DNA from: Mycobacterium simiae
GTDB taxonomy: Bacteria; Actinomycetota; Actinomycetes; Mycobacteriales; Mycobacteriaceae
Direction of reading: 5' to 3'
DNA length: 45,379 nucleotides
NCBI RefSeq assembly: GCF_008370645.1
Contig: NZ_VTZN01000023.1
Span: 1-45,379, forward strand
Shown here: positions 43,643 through 45,379 of the stretch, piece by piece
How the letters are laid out: the number at the start of each line of letters is the position of its first letter
Position numbering within the stretch: the stretch's first letter is position 1
Notes under the pieces: model-generated
Seen by the model: the letters and a program-made list of their open reading frames with translations, nothing else
Databases searched by the model: none
Told to the model about the DNA's origin: nothing
Made by a program: the position numbers and the translations under genes

Positions 43643-45379
43643 CTACCTGGTGATCGCCGCCGCGATGTCGGTGGCCAGGGGGGCCCCGGCGGCCAGTTCG
43701 CGGGTCTGACCGCTAAACCGGTCACGCAGTTCCACAACGCCGTTCGCCCAGCCGCGTCCCACCACGACGATCCAAGGCACGCCCAGCAGCTCTGCGTCCT
43801 TGAATTTGACGCCGGGCGAAGCCTGCCGATCGTCGAGCAACACCGCAAGACCCAGCCGATCCAGTTCGTCGGCCAGGGCAATGGCCCCGGCGCGTGCTTC
43901 GGGGTCTTTGTTGGCGATGACCAGGTGTACGTCGAATGGCGAGATTTCTGGTGGCCAGCGCAAGCCCAGTTCGTCATGGTGTTGTTCAGCGACGACGGCG
44001 ACCAGCCGCGACACCCCGATGCCGTAGGAGCCCATGGTCAGCCGTACCGGCTTGCCGTCTTCGCCGAGCACGTCGGCGGTGAAGGCATCGGTGTACTTGC
44101 GGCCGAGCTGGAAGATGTGGCCAATCTCGATACCGCGCGCCATGACCAGGGGGCCAGCGCCATCCGGCGAACGATCGCCTGCGCGCACCTCAGCGGCTTC
44201 GATGGTGCCGTCGGCGGTGAAGTCGCGGCCGGCCACCAGGTTCACCACGTGGCGGCCAGGTTCGTCGGCGCCGGTGATCCAGCTGCTGCCGTCGACTATC
44301 CGAGGATCGACCACGTAGCGAACATCGTTGTCCCGTAATGCCTTTGGTCCGATATAGCCCTTGACCAGGAACGGGTAGTTGGCGAAGTCGCTGTCGTCGA
44401 GCAACGCGTACTCGGCCGGTTCCAGCGCGGCGCCGAGCCGCTTTTCGTCGACCTCGCGGTCACCAGGCACCCCGATGGCCAGCAGCTCCCAGTCCTTGCC
44501 CGGTTGGCGGACTTTGACCAGGACGTTCTTTAGGGTGTCTGCGGCAGTCACCGCACGGCCCAGATCCGCCTCATTGGCCCAGGCCACCAGAGTGGCGATG
44601 GTCGGGGTGTCGCCGGTGTCGTAAACCACCGCCTCGGGCTGACCATCGATCGGTTGGGACTCCGGGCGGGCGGTGACGACCGCTTCAACGTTGGCCGCGT
44701 AACCGGACTGCAGGCACTGCACAAAGGTGTCCTCGCCGACCGGGCTTTCGGCGAGGAATTCTTCGGATGCGCTGCCGCCCATCGCGCCGGACACCGCCGA
44801 GACGATGACATAGCGGACCCGTAAGCGGTCGAAGATGCGCTGGTAGGCCTCGCGGTGCGCATGGTAGGCGGCCTTGAGCCCGGCGCTGTCGATGTCGAAG
44901 GAGTAGGAGTCCTTCATCACGAACTCCCTGACCCGCAAGATGCCGGCCCGCGGCCGGGCTTCGTCGCGGTATTTGTTCTGGATTTGATACAGCGTGAGCG
45001 GAAAGTCCTTGTAGGAGTTGTATTCACCCTTCACTGTCAGGGTGAACAGCTCTTCATGCGTGGGGCCCAACAGGTAGTCGTTACCGCGGCGGTCTTTGAG
45101 CCGGAAGACGCCGTCGCCGTATTCGGTCCACCGATTTGTCGTCTCATACGGAGCTCGTGGCAGCAGGGCGGGAAACAGGATCTCTTGCCCGCCGATCGCG
45201 TTCATCTCCTCGCGCACGACGCGCTCGATGTTGCGTAGGACTTTCAGGCCTAGCGGTAGCCAGGTGTACAGCCCGGGCGCGACGGGCCGGATATATCCGG
45301 CGCGAATGAGCAGCTTGTGGCTGGGCACTTCGGCGTCGGCGGGGTCGTCACGCAGAGTGCGCAGAAACAGCTGGGACAT
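43643..45379 (-). CDS. proS: Prolyl-tRNA synthetase (start at or just beyond the window edge)
   Basis: Charges tRNA-Pro with proline (578 aa visible). This is the bacterial class II type. Motif 1 region is around [25 protein letters not shown], motif 2 [26 protein letters not shown] (~137-162), and motif 3 [21 protein letters not shown] YbaK-type editing insertion (~220-390) lies between motifs 2 and 3. The C-terminal anticodon domain has [17 protein letters not shown]. The window ends exactly on an ATG. The M. tuberculosis protein as I remember it has about four more residues, so the true start may lie just outside. Confidence 0.96.
   Translation of the reverse strand: MSQLFLRTLRDDPADAEVPSHKLLIRAGYIRPVAPGLYTWLPLGLKVLRNIERVVREEMNAIGGQEILFPALLPRAPYETTNRWTEYGDGVFRLKDRRGNDYLLGPTHEELFTLTVKGEYNSYKDFPLTLYQIQNKYRDEARPRAGILRVREFVMKDSYSFDIDSAGLKAAYHAHREAYQRIFDRLRVRYVIVSAVSGAMGGSASEEFLAESPVGEDTFVQCLQSGYAANVEAVVTARPESQPIDGQPEAVVYDTGDTPTIATLVAWANEADLGRAVTAADTLKNVLVKVRQPGKDWELLAIGVPGDREVDEKRLGAALEPAEYALLDDSDFANYPFLVKGYIGPKALRDNDVRYVVDPRIVDGSSWITGADEPGRHVVNLVAGRDFTADGTIEAAEVRAGDRSPDGAGPLVMARGIEIGHIFQLGRKYTDAFTADVLGEDGKPVRLTMGSYGIGVSRLVAVVAEQHHDELGLRWPPEISPFDVHLVIANKDPEARAGAIALADELDRLGLAVLLDDRQASPGVKFKDAELLGVPWIVVVGRGWANGVVELRDRFSGQTRELAAGAPLATDIAAAITR

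Overview
The window is GC-rich mycobacterial DNA. From 2.3 kb to the right edge its gene order follows, from memory, the Mycobacterium tuberculosis block Rv2776c to Rv2845c (aldR-ald, gpsI, rpsO, ribF, sirR/mntR, pptT, lppV, echA16, ugpABCE, infB-nusA, proS). Many proteins look only about 85-95% like the M. tuberculosis ones as I remember them. Several H37Rv landmarks are missing: Rv2787, the IS1602 genes next to truB, and the mazF9/CRISPR-Cas stretch before echA16. The source is therefore most likely a slow-growing Mycobacterium near, but outside, the M. tuberculosis complex. The species cannot be fixed by eye.

Layout. (1) 0.16-2.1 kb, + strand: a three-gene thiocyanate hydrolase-like cluster (fused beta-alpha subunit, metal-binding gamma subunit with a His-Asp repeat, small accessory protein). 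(2) 2.3-4.9 kb, - strand: a flavin/[2Fe-2S] reductase, a diiron-like metal-dependent hydrolase and an SRPBCC protein. (3) 4.9-6.6 kb: divergent aldR and ald. (4) 6.7-13.6 kb, - strand: ribF, rpsO, lppU, gpsI, pepR and a nitronate monooxygenase-like gene, with a long leader before gpsI. (5) 13.8-16.9 kb: sirR/mntR, fadE21, ltp1. (6) 17.1-19.7 kb: pptH-pptT-truB, translationally overlapping; the first two install and remove phosphopantetheine on carrier proteins.

(7) 19.7-23.6 kb, - strand: the most unusual region. A WXG100-like gene and a coiled-coil/alpha-beta-hydrolase gene are followed by three tandem lppV lipoprotein genes on a 656-bp repeat. Upstream of each of the two outer lppV copies lies a 17-codon remnant that matches the hydrolase C-terminus. 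The array therefore looks like collapsed [hydrolase + lipoprotein] units, the pattern expected of an effector-immunity locus. (8) 23.7-26.0 kb: a secreted DUF3558-like protein and a CocE-type hydrolase. (9) 26.0-29.3 kb, - strand: two PPE-SVP genes followed by DUF2277 and DUF1802 genes.

(10) 29.6-34.5 kb: echA16 and the glycerophosphodiester/glycerophosphocholine ABC importer ugpA-E-B-C. (11) 34.5-42.4 kb, - strand: rimP-nusA-ylxR-infB-rbfA-cnpB-dinF, a translation/transcription-factor operon. (12) 42.6-45.4 kb: a lipoprotein/ferritin-like pair on the + strand and proS at the right edge. No rRNA, tRNA, CRISPR array, insertion sequence or prophage was found.
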